From an uncultured Clostridia bacterium (GTDB lineage: Bacteria > Bacillota > Clostridia > Christensenellales > CAG-138), in NCBI GenBank assembly GCA_934633695.1, contig CAKTYT010000008.1, positions 6,045 through 70,044 on the forward strand: 64,000 bases of DNA, given 5' to 3'. How positions within the stretch are numbered: position 1 is the first letter of the stretch; every line of letters begins with the position of its first letter. Of the stretch, positions 35,660 through 44,507 are shown piece by piece. The translations under genes were made by a program, and so were the position numbers. Below the pieces are notes generated by a model that saw only the letters and a program-made list of their open reading frames with translations, searched no databases and was not told the DNA's origin.

Positions 35660-37074
35660 ACGCTGAGCCTCTTTGCCTTTTCGACAGCCTCGTCAATCGT
35701 TCCGACAAACAGGAATGCAGATTCGGGAAGGTTGTCGTGCTTGCCTTCGATTATCTCTTTAAACCCGCGTATGGTTTCGCTGAGCGGAACGTATGTGCCG
35801 GGGATACCGTTGAACTTCTCAGATACCGTGAAGGGTTGAGAGAGGAAACGCTGAATTTTTCTAGCACGTTGGACAAGGAGCTTATCCTCGTCGGATAGTT
35901 CATCGATACCCATGATTGCAATGATGTCCATTAGCTCATTATATTTCTGTAGAATACGCTGAACTTCCTTCGCAACCGAGTAATGCTCCTGACCGAGGAT
36001 ATCGGGGGAGAGAATTCTGCTTGTTGATTCGAGCGGATCGACAGCAGGATAAATGCCCTGTGACGAAATTTTCCTTGAGAGAACCGTAGTTGCGTCAAGA
36101 TGAGCGAATGTCGTTGCGGGGGCAGGATCGGTGAGATCATCTGCGGGGACATAAACCGCCTGCACCGAGGTAATGGAACCCTTCTTGGTTGAAGTTATGC
36201 GTTCCTGCAAAGCACCCATTTCGTTTGCAAGCGTGGGCTGATAGCCTACTGCCGACGGCATACGTCCGAGCAAAGCGGAAACTTCGCTGCCTGCCTGGGT
36301 AAACCTGAAAATATTGTCAATGAACAGCAGAACGTCCTGTCCTTCCCTGTCGCGAAAATATTCTGCCATAGTAAGTCCGGAAAGAGCAACACGCATTCTT
36401 GCTCCAGGGGGTTCATTCATTTGACCGTAAACAAGGGCGGTGTTTTTGAGAACTCCGGATTGCTTCATTTCGTTGTACAGATCGTTGCCCTCCCTTGTGC
36501 GTTCACCAACACCGGTAAAAACGGAAAGTCCGCCATGCTGCTTGGCAATGTTGTTGATAAGCTCCATGATAAGCACCGTCTTGCCGACACCCGCACCGCC
36601 GAAAAGACCGATCTTGCCCCCTTTTGAATACGGACATATAAGGTCAATGACCTTGATTCCCGTTTCAAGTATTTCGGTCGATGTTGAAAGTTCTTCATAA
36701 TCGGGAGCGGGACGGTGTATATCCATACGCTCACAGTCAATGGGGGCAGGGAGATTATCCACCACATCCCCTAAAACATTGAATATTCTGCCGAGAGTAC
36801 TCCGTCCGACAGGTACGCTTATTGGTTTACCGGTGTCAGTGACTTCTGTATCACGTTTAAGTCCGTCCGTTGACGCCATTGCTATGCACCTGGCCGTACC
36901 ATCGCCGATATGTTGAGAAACCTCGACAGTCAACGTTCTTTTGCCTATGGGTATGATGAGGGCGTTATTTATCGGCGGAAGTTCGCCCTTTTTAAAACGG
37001 ACATCGACAACAGGTCCCATGACCTGGCTTACAAGTCCCTTATTATGTATTTGAGCAGATTTTTCTTGCTGCAT
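35656..37074 (-). CDS. atpD: F-type ATP synthase beta subunit
   Basis: The catalytic subunit, 472 residues. GGAGVGKTVLIMELINN is the P-loop, followed by VGERTREGNDLYNEM (catalytic Glu) and ALSGLTMAEYFRD, then DLTDPAPATTFAHLDATTVL. The start at 37074 has GGAGAG upstream; a longer frame to 37110 runs into atpG. It forms the alpha3beta3 hexamer with AtpA in the cytoplasm. Confidence 0.97.
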   Translation of the reverse strand: MQQEKSAQIHNKGLVSQVMGPVVDVRFKKGELPPINNALIIPIGKRTLTVEVSQHIGDGTARCIAMASTDGLKRDTEVTDTGKPISVPVGRSTLGRIFNVLGDVVDNLPAPIDCERMDIHRPAPDYEELSTSTEILETGIKVIDLICPYSKGGKIGLFGGAGVGKTVLIMELINNIAKQHGGLSVFTGVGERTREGNDLYNEMKQSGVLKNTALVYGQMNEPPGARMRVALSGLTMAEYFRDREGQDVLLFIDNIFRFTQAGSEVSALLGRMPSAVGYQPTLANEMGALQERITSTKKGSITSVQAVYVPADDLTDPAPATTFAHLDATTVLSRKISSQGIYPAVDPLESTSRILSPDILGQEHYSVAKEVQRILQKYNELMDIIAIMGIDELSDEDKLLVQRARKIQRFLSQPFTVSEKFNGIPGTYVPLSETIRGFKEIIEGKHDNLPESAFLFVGTIDEAVEKAKRLSV

Positions 37075-37090
37075 AACAATTATCTCTCCT

Positions 37091-37888
37091 TTAATATGTG
37101 CTGCCGGCAACGATTTCGGTAATTTCCTGAGTTATTGAACTCTGCCTTGCACGATTGTATTCAAGCTTTAATTCATCAGTCAAAGCACTTGCATTTTTGC
37201 CGGCATTGTCCATTGCAACACGCCTTGAAGCCACTTCGCATAAAAAGCCTTCGCGGACGGCGTTCAGCATCATACCGGAAACGTAAATGGGGACAGCCGC
37301 ATCGAGAATAGCGGTCTCGTCCGGTTCGAATATTGCTGTTCCTGCTTTGACTTCGGGCAGTTCGAGCGGGAGAATAGGTGTAAACACTGCCTCCTGCTTG
37401 AGCATTGACAGGTATCTTGTTGATACGATTCCAAGAAGGTCGTATTCGCCGTCTAAAAACTCCTTGCAAAGCCTTTGCGACAGCTTGTGTGCCTCCTGTA
37501 CGGAGAAGCTTTCGGCAGAGATAGAAGGAAGAGAGTACCTTTCACACGCACGCTTTCCAACGGGGATGAGTTCATCCGCTTCGTACTGTGAGGCGAGACG
37601 AAAGACATTTGAGTTATAGCCGCCTGCCATACCCCTGTCGCCTGCAACGACGATAAGCTTGAGCCTTGTACCGCTGCGGCGAAGGTACGGACTTCTCCTG
37701 CATTCGCGGCAGGAAAGGAGAGTATTCATTACGTCGAGCAGGGAGTCGCGATACGCTCTTGAATTTTCAGCTGAGATTGAAGCGTGACGTATCTTGGACG
37801 AGGCGACAAGCCCCATTGCCTTTGTGAGGTGCATGGTGGATTCAACGCTCTTTATCCTGCTTCGTAAAGCCTTGATATCAGCTCCCAT
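37091..37888 (-). CDS. atpG: F-type ATP synthase gamma subunit
   Basis: The 265-residue protein has the N-terminal coiled-coil segment (IKALRSRIKSVESTMHLTKAM), the central GDRGMAGGYNSNVFR motif and a C-terminal helix (SALTDELKLEYNRARQSSIT) that enters the alpha3beta3 hexamer. It is slightly shorter than the usual 280-290 residues, with the loss in the middle Rossmann-like part. GGAG precedes the start. It is the rotating shaft linking the c-ring with the catalytic head. Confidence 0.95.
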   Translation of the reverse strand: MGADIKALRSRIKSVESTMHLTKAMGLVASSKIRHASISAENSRAYRDSLLDVMNTLLSCRECRRSPYLRRSGTRLKLIVVAGDRGMAGGYNSNVFRLASQYEADELIPVGKRACERYSLPSISAESFSVQEAHKLSQRLCKEFLDGEYDLLGIVSTRYLSMLKQEAVFTPILPLELPEVKAGTAIFEPDETAILDAAVPIYVSGMMLNAVREGFLCEVASRRVAMDNAGKNASALTDELKLEYNRARQSSITQEITEIVAGSTY

Positions 37889-37893
37889 ACTTT

Positions 37894-39381
37894 TTACTCC
37901 ATTTCCGACAGTGCCCTGTTAAGCTTTGCAATGTCCGCATCTTCATAAAAACCCTCATCAAAGCGTTTGAGGAGATCGGAATACTCTGCGTGGAGCTTTT
38001 CGTATAATCGTGCTTCATAATCACCGATCTTATCGACAGGAACACTATTGAGATAACCGTGAATAACGGCGTAAATAATGCTGACCTGACAGCCGACGGT
38101 GACGGGGGAATTGCGTTTCTGCTTGAGCACTTCCACAATGCGTTCGCCGAGGCTGAGCCTTGCCTTTGTGTCGGCATCAAGGTCGCTGCCGAACTGAGCA
38201 AACGACTGAAGTTCGAGGTACTGAGAATAGAGAAGCTTGAGTTCGCCGGAGACTTTCTTCATGGGTTTAAGCTGAGCGGATCCTCCGACACGGCTTACCG
38301 AAATACCGGGATTGATTGCCGGCATGATTCCGGCATGGAAAAGCTCAGTTTCAAGAAAAATCTGGCCATCGGTTATGGAAATGACGTTTGTCGGAATGTA
38401 CGCTGACACATCACCGGCCTGAGTTTCGATAATCGGCAGAGCTGTAATCGATCCGCCGCCGTATTCGGGAGCGACACAGGCAGCACGTTCAAGCAATCTG
38501 GAATGAAGATAAAAGACATCGCCAGGGTAAGCCTCCCTTCCCGGCGGTCTTCTTATTAGCAGGGAAAGTGCACGGTAAGCAACGGCATGTTTGGATAAAT
38601 CGTCATAAACTATCAGAACATCCTTACCCTGCTCACGAAAATACTCTGCCATTGCACAGCCGGCATAGGGGGCAATGTATTGAAGGGGAGCACTTTCGGA
38701 AGCAGAAGCAGATACGATTATCGTGTACTCCATGGCTCCGCAGCGAGAAAGTTCATTCGCAATTTGGACGACAGAAGTACTTTTCTGTCCTATTGCAACA
38801 TAGATGCAGAGCACCGATTTACCTTTTTGATTTATTATAGTGTCAATTGCAATTTCAGTTTTACCTGTCTGTCTATCGCCGATGATAAGCTCACGCTGTC
38901 CCCTGCCGATTGGAATCATGCCGTCAATCGCCTTTATGCCCGTCTGAAGCGGAACGGATACGCTCTTCCGTTCGATAATGCCGGGTGCTTCCGCTTCGAT
39001 GGGTTTTGTGCCTGCATAATTGATGGGACCCTTGCCGTCAATAGGCTTGCCAAGGGCGTTGACAACACGACCGAGAAGTTCCTCACCAACCGGAACGGAA
39101 AGCACTTTGCCGGTTCTGCGGACAATGGAACCTTCTCTTATGTCATTAATATCGGAAAGGATTGCAACCGAGACAGTGTCGGCTTCGAGGTTTTGAGCCA
39201 TACCGAGACTGCCGTCTTCAAATTCCAACAATTCGCTCGCCATGCAGTTGCGAAGGCCATAAACCCTTGCAATGCCGTCGCCGACGAGAATGACCGAACC
39301 CGTTTCTGCCATTTGCATTTTTGAATGGTATGAGCGAATTTGTTCCTTAATTATGCTGCTGATTTCTTCAGGGCTGCTCAC
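37894..39381 (-). CDS. atpA: F-type ATP synthase alpha subunit
   Basis: The 495-residue protein has the P-loop GDRQTGKTEIAIDTIINQ near residue 169, the arginine-finger region (NPGISVSRVGGSAQ) and the N-terminal DGIARVYGL barrel segment. It starts with GTG nine bases after GGAGG and overlaps the end of atpH. It is the non-catalytic nucleotide-binding subunit of F1. Confidence 0.97.
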   Translation of the reverse strand: MSSPEEISSIIKEQIRSYHSKMQMAETGSVILVGDGIARVYGLRNCMASELLEFEDGSLGMAQNLEADTVSVAILSDINDIREGSIVRRTGKVLSVPVGEELLGRVVNALGKPIDGKGPINYAGTKPIEAEAPGIIERKSVSVPLQTGIKAIDGMIPIGRGQRELIIGDRQTGKTEIAIDTIINQKGKSVLCIYVAIGQKSTSVVQIANELSRCGAMEYTIIVSASASESAPLQYIAPYAGCAMAEYFREQGKDVLIVYDDLSKHAVAYRALSLLIRRPPGREAYPGDVFYLHSRLLERAACVAPEYGGGSITALPIIETQAGDVSAYIPTNVISITDGQIFLETELFHAGIMPAINPGISVSRVGGSAQLKPMKKVSGELKLLYSQYLELQSFAQFGSDLDADTKARLSLGERIVEVLKQKRNSPVTVGCQVSIIYAVIHGYLNSVPVDKIGDYEARLYEKLHAEYSDLLKRFDEGFYEDADIAKLNRALSEME

Positions 39382-39907
39382 TGCCGATGACCTCCTTCAA
39401 CTCCTTTAATCTGTGACGGAGACTTCCGTCAATGATTTTATCGTTTAATTTGATAATGATACCGCCGATAATGCTTTTATCTACGATGTACTCAGGCTCA
39501 ATGCTGCCTCCGCTCAGCTTTCGGAGTTTTGCAATAAGTTCTCTCTTCTCATTTTCAGTCAGGGGAACGGCACTGATGAGCTTAGCATGGACGAGATTGT
39601 TTGCATCGCTGAACAGTGCCTTATACTCCTTGATGCATTCATGAAACTCGCGTATGCGGTTCCGCCTTATCAGGATTTCAACAAAGGAAAGAACTTGTAC
39701 CGGCACGGAAGAGGCAAAAGCCTTCTCAAACAGTTCACAGCGTTCATTGACCGAAATACTCGGACTTTCAAGCAAAGCAATGTATTCAGGTTGATCGATT
39801 AATTGCAAATCGATTGATTTTAACGCTTCAAGGTATTTTGCCTGACTGTTTGTTTCTTCTGCGAGCTCGAAGATGGAACGTGCGTATTCTTTACAGACGT
39901 CATTCAT
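39368..39907 (-). CDS. atpH: F-type ATP synthase delta subunit
   Basis: About 179 residues in the usual OSCP/delta layout: a helical N-terminal half (CKEYARSIFELAEETN) that binds alpha, and a C-terminal part with SAVPLTENEKRELIAKL and IVDKSIIGGIIIKLNDKIID, the conserved GG-D segment. The start may be the ATG at 39907 or a GTG three codons earlier. It forms the peripheral stalk with AtpF. Confidence 0.95.
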   Translation of the reverse strand: MNDVCKEYARSIFELAEETNSQAKYLEALKSIDLQLIDQPEYIALLESPSISVNERCELFEKAFASSVPVQVLSFVEILIRRNRIREFHECIKEYKALFSDANNLVHAKLISAVPLTENEKRELIAKLRKLSGGSIEPEYIVDKSIIGGIIIKLNDKIIDGSLRHRLKELKEVIGSEQP

Positions 39908-40406
39908 CCTGCTCACCTATACCTGATATGACAGAATCAATGAGCTTTCGATGATCGGCTTCATTGATTTCACGTCCGAGGAGTTTCTCGGCGACGAGAG
40001 TCGATACGTCAGCGATCTCGTCCTTAATTCCGGACTCTGCTTTTTTCTTTTCGAGTTCTGCCTGACAATTTGCACGGCGGATAATTTCTCCTGCCTTCTG
40101 CTTCGCTTCATCGATGATCTGCTCACTGCGTCTGTTTGCTCTCTCAGTTGCGGAAGTTATGACAGCATCCGCATCGGTTTTTGCAGAGGACAGTTTTTCT
40201 TCCCACTCTTGCTTAACCAAAAGCGCTGCCTGCTCTGCGGAAGAGGCTCTTTCATACTGTTCGTCAAGCAGAGCCTTTCTTGCTTCGACAGCACGTTTTA
40301 CAGGTTTATAAAGAAAACGCTTGAGAATGAGAAAAAGAATCAGAAGGTTGCAAAGGGAAATCAATATCTGCCAGATGTTGATAGATATGACATCCAAGTT
40401 TTGCAT
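39900..40406 (-). CDS. atpF: F-type ATP synthase b subunit
   Basis: The 168-residue protein has one N-terminal membrane helix (INIWQILISLCNLLILFLIL) followed by a long, charged, uninterrupted helix (residues 35-140) that forms the dimeric peripheral stalk. The segment KRFLYKPVKRAVEARKALL after the helix is typical of b subunits. It overlaps atpH by a few bases. Confidence 0.95.
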   Translation of the reverse strand: MQNLDVISINIWQILISLCNLLILFLILKRFLYKPVKRAVEARKALLDEQYERASSAEQAALLVKQEWEEKLSSAKTDADAVITSATERANRRSEQIIDEAKQKAGEIIRRANCQAELEKKKAESGIKDEIADVSTLVAEKLLGREINEADHRKLIDSVISGIGEQDE

Positions 40407-40419
40407 AGCTTTTTCTCCG

Positions 40420-40704
40420 TCATCCTATTGCTTGCATGAGAATACTGATGAATCTGCCGGGTGCAACGAAAATGAGCAGTACGGCGATAACGAGTGCATA
40501 AAGACCGGTTGTCTCCGCAATTGCACAACCCATCATCATCGTAGTCGTGACGTCACCCTTGCATTCAGGTTGTCTTCCAATGGCTTCACATGCCTTTGCA
40601 ACAGCGTTGCCTTCGCCGATACCGGGACCGATGCCTGCAATCATTGCGACACCTGCACCTAAAGCACAGCACCCAAGGATGATACCGATAGCTAGTTCCA
40701 ACAT
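40420..40704 (-). CDS. atpE: F-type ATP synthase c subunit with two-carboxylate (sodium-type) motif
   Basis: The 94-residue hairpin protein has two membrane helices joined by the RQPE loop (residues 44-47). The ion site shows GPGIGEG with Glu31 in helix 1 and AETTG with Glu64, Thr65 and Thr66 in helix 2. Sodium-dependent rotors of Ilyobacter and Propionigenium have Gln, Glu, Ser and Thr at these places; the Fusobacterium nucleatum rotor has Glu at both, described as a two-carboxylate sodium site. The present sequence matches that second type. Proton-type rotors usually have no polar residue at the Glu31 position. Sodium coupling is therefore likely but is inferred from residues only. Confidence 0.93.
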   Translation of the reverse strand: MLELAIGIILGCCALGAGVAMIAGIGPGIGEGNAVAKACEAIGRQPECKGDVTTTMMMGCAIAETTGLYALVIAVLLIFVAPGRFISILMQAIG

Positions 40705-40722
40705 TTTTTTATACCTCCGAAT

Positions 40723-41643
40723 TTATTTGTTTGTAAGTTTCTTATGAGCTCTTTTTTCCTGACGTTTCATGTATGCGTCTGCCGGGAAGCCTCCTGCAAT
40801 ATAGAGCATGGTCAGCATGGCGAAAATAAACGCCTGAAGCAGACCGCTGAATAAATCAAAATAGACGGACAAGACGGCAGGCAGACCAATCCGAAACAGC
40901 GGTATCCTTGAGGCAAAGCCGGGAAGCCAGCCGAAAACAAGGCTTGATAGGCTTGTAAGTGCGGCAGCAACCAGGGACGAGATAACGAGTCCGGAAAGGA
41001 TATTGCCATAGTGGCGGAAAGCCATGGATACAGGAGTTGCGGCCTCGCTGATAATGTTCAACGGGAGAAGAACGGGAGCAGGATCCGCAAACCCCTTCAC
41101 GTATTCAATGGGGCCACCCTTGAATTTGTAGTATGTTATCAGTATAAAGACCAGCAGCGCCCAGCCTGCCGCAATGTTGAGGTCGGAAGTCGGGGGGTAA
41201 AGCCCCAAAAGCGAACTCAGACTTGAGAAGGCTGAAAGTGCCATTATTGCAGCAATGAACGGAGCAAATCCCGAAAAATAGCCGTTTATTCCGGCAGAGG
41301 AATTCATATTTGTTTCAACAAGCTCTTCTGTCTTTTCAACGATCCACTCACATATCAACTGACGCCGCGAACCGCCATCGATGTTGACGCCGTGAGTCAT
41401 GTACAGGCAAAGAAAGAACACCGAAACGATGATCAGCCATGAGTTGACTTGAGATTCAGTTATAGGCAAATCTCCGAAAAACGGCATGGGAACGCTGAAA
41501 TAAACCAATGCACCCTGAATGCTTATCCCGTCTGCTGCGGGTGTATACAGCACCTTGAGCACCATACCTGCAATCAGAGGAAGCAGAGTCAGGGCGATCA
41601 GAACAGCATCCGTTATACGGAATTGCAGACTTCTTTTTTTCAT
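40723..41643 (-). CDS. atpB: F-type ATP synthase a subunit
   Basis: The 306-residue membrane protein has the essential arginine region SMAFRHYGNILSG near residue 205 (Arg at the rotor interface) and the C-terminal DLFSGLLQAFIFAMLTMLYI helix. It is longer than the common 220-250 residues, mainly because of extra N-terminal sequence (one helix and a 40-residue loop before CEWIVEKTEELVE). It forms the two ion half-channels facing the c-ring. Confidence 0.95.
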   Translation of the reverse strand: MKKRSLQFRITDAVLIALTLLPLIAGMVLKVLYTPAADGISIQGALVYFSVPMPFFGDLPITESQVNSWLIIVSVFFLCLYMTHGVNIDGGSRRQLICEWIVEKTEELVETNMNSSAGINGYFSGFAPFIAAIMALSAFSSLSSLLGLYPPTSDLNIAAGWALLVFILITYYKFKGGPIEYVKGFADPAPVLLPLNIISEAATPVSMAFRHYGNILSGLVISSLVAAALTSLSSLVFGWLPGFASRIPLFRIGLPAVLSVYFDLFSGLLQAFIFAMLTMLYIAGGFPADAYMKRQEKRAHKKLTNK

Positions 41644-41676
41644 TTAAATATCACCTTCATTAAGATGGGGCGGAAT

Positions 41677-42069
41677 TCAGCTCTTTTTGCCGAACTTACC
41701 GACGAGCGGACGAAAAGCAATGGCAATTCGAGGGAAAAACAATGCAGCAATCACGGCGACAGTATCAAAACAGGGCAGAAGCACACCCAGGGCCGTGAAT
41801 GCAAACAGCATAAACAGCCTTAAGCCCTGGCTCAACCGCATGGTTGTCTTGGCCTTTTGTGCATCTTCGCGAGATATTGACTGGATAGTCAGTCCCATGA
41901 GAAAGAAGTTTGCGATTGCGGTTATACCGCTCAAAAGGTTTCCGAGAAGAACTGTGTAGTTCCATTTGCCGACCAAAAGAAAGATTGCCTGCATTAGAAT
42001 ACTGAGTAAAAGTACGCAGAATGCGATATAGCCCGTCTCCTTCATAACGGTACGGTGGATTTTTTTCAT
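41677..42069 (-). CDS. atpI: ATP synthase I-like membrane protein
   Basis: The 130-residue protein has four hydrophobic helices (starting MKKIHRTVMKETGYIAFCVL) and lies in the standard AtpI place before atpB. AtpI proteins assist c-ring assembly and may help magnesium or cation supply. The start at 42069 has GGGAGAT upstream and lies below the operon promoter; a longer frame to 42141 would begin inside the promoter. Confidence 0.8.
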   Translation of the reverse strand: MKKIHRTVMKETGYIAFCVLLLSILMQAIFLLVGKWNYTVLLGNLLSGITAIANFFLMGLTIQSISREDAQKAKTTMRLSQGLRLFMLFAFTALGVLLPCFDTVAVIAALFFPRIAIAFRPLVGKFGKKS

Positions 42070-42115
42070 GCCTTTATCTCCCGATAAATCTTTTCGGCTT
42101 CGAGAGCCTACTCGT

Positions 42116-42145
42116 ATTGTAAATCTGATGTTAATGGGCATTCAA
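42116..42145 (-). promoter_or_regulatory. Candidate promoter of the ATP synthase operon
   Basis: On the minus strand TTGAAT (42140-42145), an 18-base spacer and TACAAT (42116-42121), about 40 bases before the atpI start. The rest of the gap to 42320 shows no gene. Confidence 0.6.
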
Positions 42146-42320
42146 TGGGCAACAGTGCTGCGATGCCCGGTTTTTGGTTAATTTAACCCGCAGTAAACAA
42201 GCCTGTGCCTAAAACAGAATTCACTTGGTTAAAGCATTTGCATTTTTTACCGCATTCTATGCATACGGGCTGACAACTTAGCTGCATATTTTCATATGGA
42301 CTGATTACAAAAATAAAGTT

Positions 42321-43157
42321 CTATATCTTTCTAAGCTGCCAGAAGGCAACGGCACTTGCGGCCGCAACGTTGAGCGAATCGACTCCGTGCGACATGGGGA
42401 TCTTGACGGTGTAGTCACATGAGGCAATTGTTTCGGCAGACAGCCCCGAACCTTCGGTTCCCATTACGATTGCAAGCTTCGGTTCTGCTGTCAAATTTTC
42501 GTCATCAATGCCGATGGAATCATCTGTCAATGCCATGGCGGCAAGTTTAAAGCCCTCATTTCGCAGAGCAAGAGTCCAAGTCGGCTGAGAAGCTGAATCT
42601 TCTTTTATGTCAGATGAAAGTTTGGTCCAAGGCAATTGGAAGACGGTGCCCATACTTACGCGTATTGCTCTTCGACAAAGCGGGTCGCAGCAGGTTGAAG
42701 TGAGAATAACTCCGTCAATTCCCAAAGCAGCGGCAGAACGGAAAATCGCTCCGACATTTGTCGAATCCACAATGCCGTCCATTATGACAAGCCTGTTCGC
42801 ATTTTTGCAAACCGAGGACATTTGCGGAAGAGCGGACCTTCTCATTGCACAGAAGACACCGCGTGTCAGCTGATAACCCGTGAGACAGGATAAGACGCTT
42901 GCATCCGCAGTGTAGACGGGAACACCCGGACAGCGTGCAATCAGCTTTGCTGCCTGCCCTTGAATGTGCTTGTGTTCAACGAGAAAAGAAAGTGCTTCAT
43001 GCCCTGAGTTGAGGGCAATCTCGATGACCGTGGGACTTTCTGCAATAAAAATTCCTTTGGATGGATCAAGTTTGCTTCGAAGCTGGGGCTCCGTCATGCG
43101 TGCATATACGTCCAGCTCCGGTGTTGAGATATCGTTTATTTCGATGATGTCAGACAT
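42321..43157 (-). CDS. TrmH family (SpoU) RNA 2'-O-ribose methyltransferase
   Basis: The 278-residue protein has an N-terminal L30e-like substrate-binding part (GIFIAESPTVIEIALNSG) and a SPOUT domain with VIMDGIVDSTNVGAIFRSAA near residue 123-142 (motif 1, catalytic Arg), AIVMGTEGSGLS near 230 (motif 2) and KIPMSHGVDSLNVAAASAV near 253 (motif 3), the knotted S-adenosylmethionine site. It methylates a ribose in rRNA or tRNA; which one is unclear. GGAG precedes the ATG. Confidence 0.9.
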   Translation of the reverse strand: MSDIIEINDISTPELDVYARMTEPQLRSKLDPSKGIFIAESPTVIEIALNSGHEALSFLVEHKHIQGQAAKLIARCPGVPVYTADASVLSCLTGYQLTRGVFCAMRRSALPQMSSVCKNANRLVIMDGIVDSTNVGAIFRSAAALGIDGVILTSTCCDPLCRRAIRVSMGTVFQLPWTKLSSDIKEDSASQPTWTLALRNEGFKLAAMALTDDSIGIDDENLTAEPKLAIVMGTEGSGLSAETIASCDYTVKIPMSHGVDSLNVAAASAVAFWQLRKI

Positions 43158-43365
43158 CGGTTTCTCCTTTGCTTGCTATTGCGGTGCGTTCATTATACCA
43201 CGGAGCAGACGAAGTTTCAAAAAGAAAAGTGAACTCAGTCAATACTGAATGTCTTAAAGCTATAAAAAGAGCGTTGGATAAGTTGAAATGCGAAGCTCAC
43301 GTTGGCGGATGCCAATGAGGTAAAGTGGTGATAAATGGTTGAAAATCAGTTAGTAATACAAAAGC

Positions 43366-43402
43366 GAACCGCTGCATGAGCTGACTTCTCCTGCGGCGGT
43401 TC
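43366..43402 (-). terminator. Rho-independent terminator after rpoD
   Basis: An 11-base-pair stem GAACCGCCGCA / TGCAGCGGTTC on the minus strand, followed by GCTTTTG. The T-run is short, so strength is moderate. Confidence 0.65.
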
Positions 43403-43408
43403 CTCTTA

Positions 43409-44494
43409 TCAGTCAATATAATCCTTGAGCTTTTTGCTCCTGCTGGGATGTTTGAGCTTTCTCAAAGCTTTTGCTTCAATTTGACGAATACGCTCCCGAG
43501 TGACGTTAAATTCCTTGCCGACATCTTCGAGTGTACGGGTTTTGCCGTCGTCAAGCCCGAATCTCAGGCGAAGAACTTTTTCTTCACGGGGAGTGAGCGT
43601 ACTGAGTACATCGTTAAGCTGCTTTTTGAGCATTGCGTAGGTTGCCATGCTGTCGGGGGCGGGGGCATCGTCATCCGGAATGAAATCCCCAAGATGGCTG
43701 TCCTCTTCTTCCCCGATGGGTGTTTCGAGTGAAACGGGTTCCTGAGCGATTTTAATGATTTCGCGGACCTTTTCTTCGCTCAAATTCATTTCCTTTGCAA
43801 TTTCATCGGGACGAGGCTCTCTTCCAAGCTCCTGAAGAAGCTGGCGGTTGACTCTGACAAGTTTATTGATGGTTTCAACCATGTGAACGGGTATACGAAT
43901 CGTTCTCGCCTGATCGGCAATTGCACGAGTGATCGCCTGACGGATCCACCATGTCGCATAAGTTGAAAATTTGTAACCTTTTTGATAATCAAATTTGTCG
44001 ACAGCCTTGATAAGACCGAGGTTGCCTTCCTGGATCAGGTCGAGGAACTGCATTCCCCGGCCGACATATCTCTTCGCAACGCTGACAACAAGTCTGAGAT
44101 TTGCTTCCGCCAACTCCTGCTTTGCCGATTCATCACCGTCTGCCATACGCTTGGCAATTTCCTTCTCTTGCTCGATTGTGAGGAGGGGAACTCTGCCAAT
44201 TTCTTTGAGATACATCCTTACAGGGTCGTCCATTGCAACGCCGTCCGCTGCAAGGTAGGCAGGACCAACATCGCTAACATCTTCGTTTGCGGCTTCGCCG
44301 CTGTCAACCTCCTCGACGACATCGATGTCGGCATTTTCAAAGCTGTCGAAAACACCTTCCATTTGGTCGAGGTCGAGCACATCGTTGCCGAGAGTGTCGA
44401 TGACCTCACGATAGGTTATTGCTCCCTTTTCCTTTCCGTGGTTGATAAGAGCATCAACCTTGTCCATCGTTAAGCTTTTTTCGTCCATTTCCAT
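43409..44494 (-). CDS. rpoD: Primary sigma factor of RNA polymerase (sigma-A/RpoD)
   Basis: The 361-residue protein has region 1.2 (DDPVRMYLKEIGRVPLLT), region 2 with the -10 recognition helix (YKFSTYATWWIRQAITRAI), region 3 (RIPVHMVETINKL) and region 4 with the -35 helix (TLEDVGKEFNVTRERIRQIE). The acidic region 1.1 is short, as in other Bacillota. AGGAGG precedes the start, 13 bases after dnaG; dnaG-rpoD is the classic macromolecular synthesis operon. The consensus promoters in this window fit its specificity. Confidence 0.97.
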   Translation of the reverse strand: MEMDEKSLTMDKVDALINHGKEKGAITYREVIDTLGNDVLDLDQMEGVFDSFENADIDVVEEVDSGEAANEDVSDVGPAYLAADGVAMDDPVRMYLKEIGRVPLLTIEQEKEIAKRMADGDESAKQELAEANLRLVVSVAKRYVGRGMQFLDLIQEGNLGLIKAVDKFDYQKGYKFSTYATWWIRQAITRAIADQARTIRIPVHMVETINKLVRVNRQLLQELGREPRPDEIAKEMNLSEEKVREIIKIAQEPVSLETPIGEEEDSHLGDFIPDDDAPAPDSMATYAMLKKQLNDVLSTLTPREEKVLRLRFGLDDGKTRTLEDVGKEFNVTRERIRQIEAKALRKLKHPSRSKKLKDYID

Positions 44495-44507
44495 GTTGCT
44501 TTGCCTC

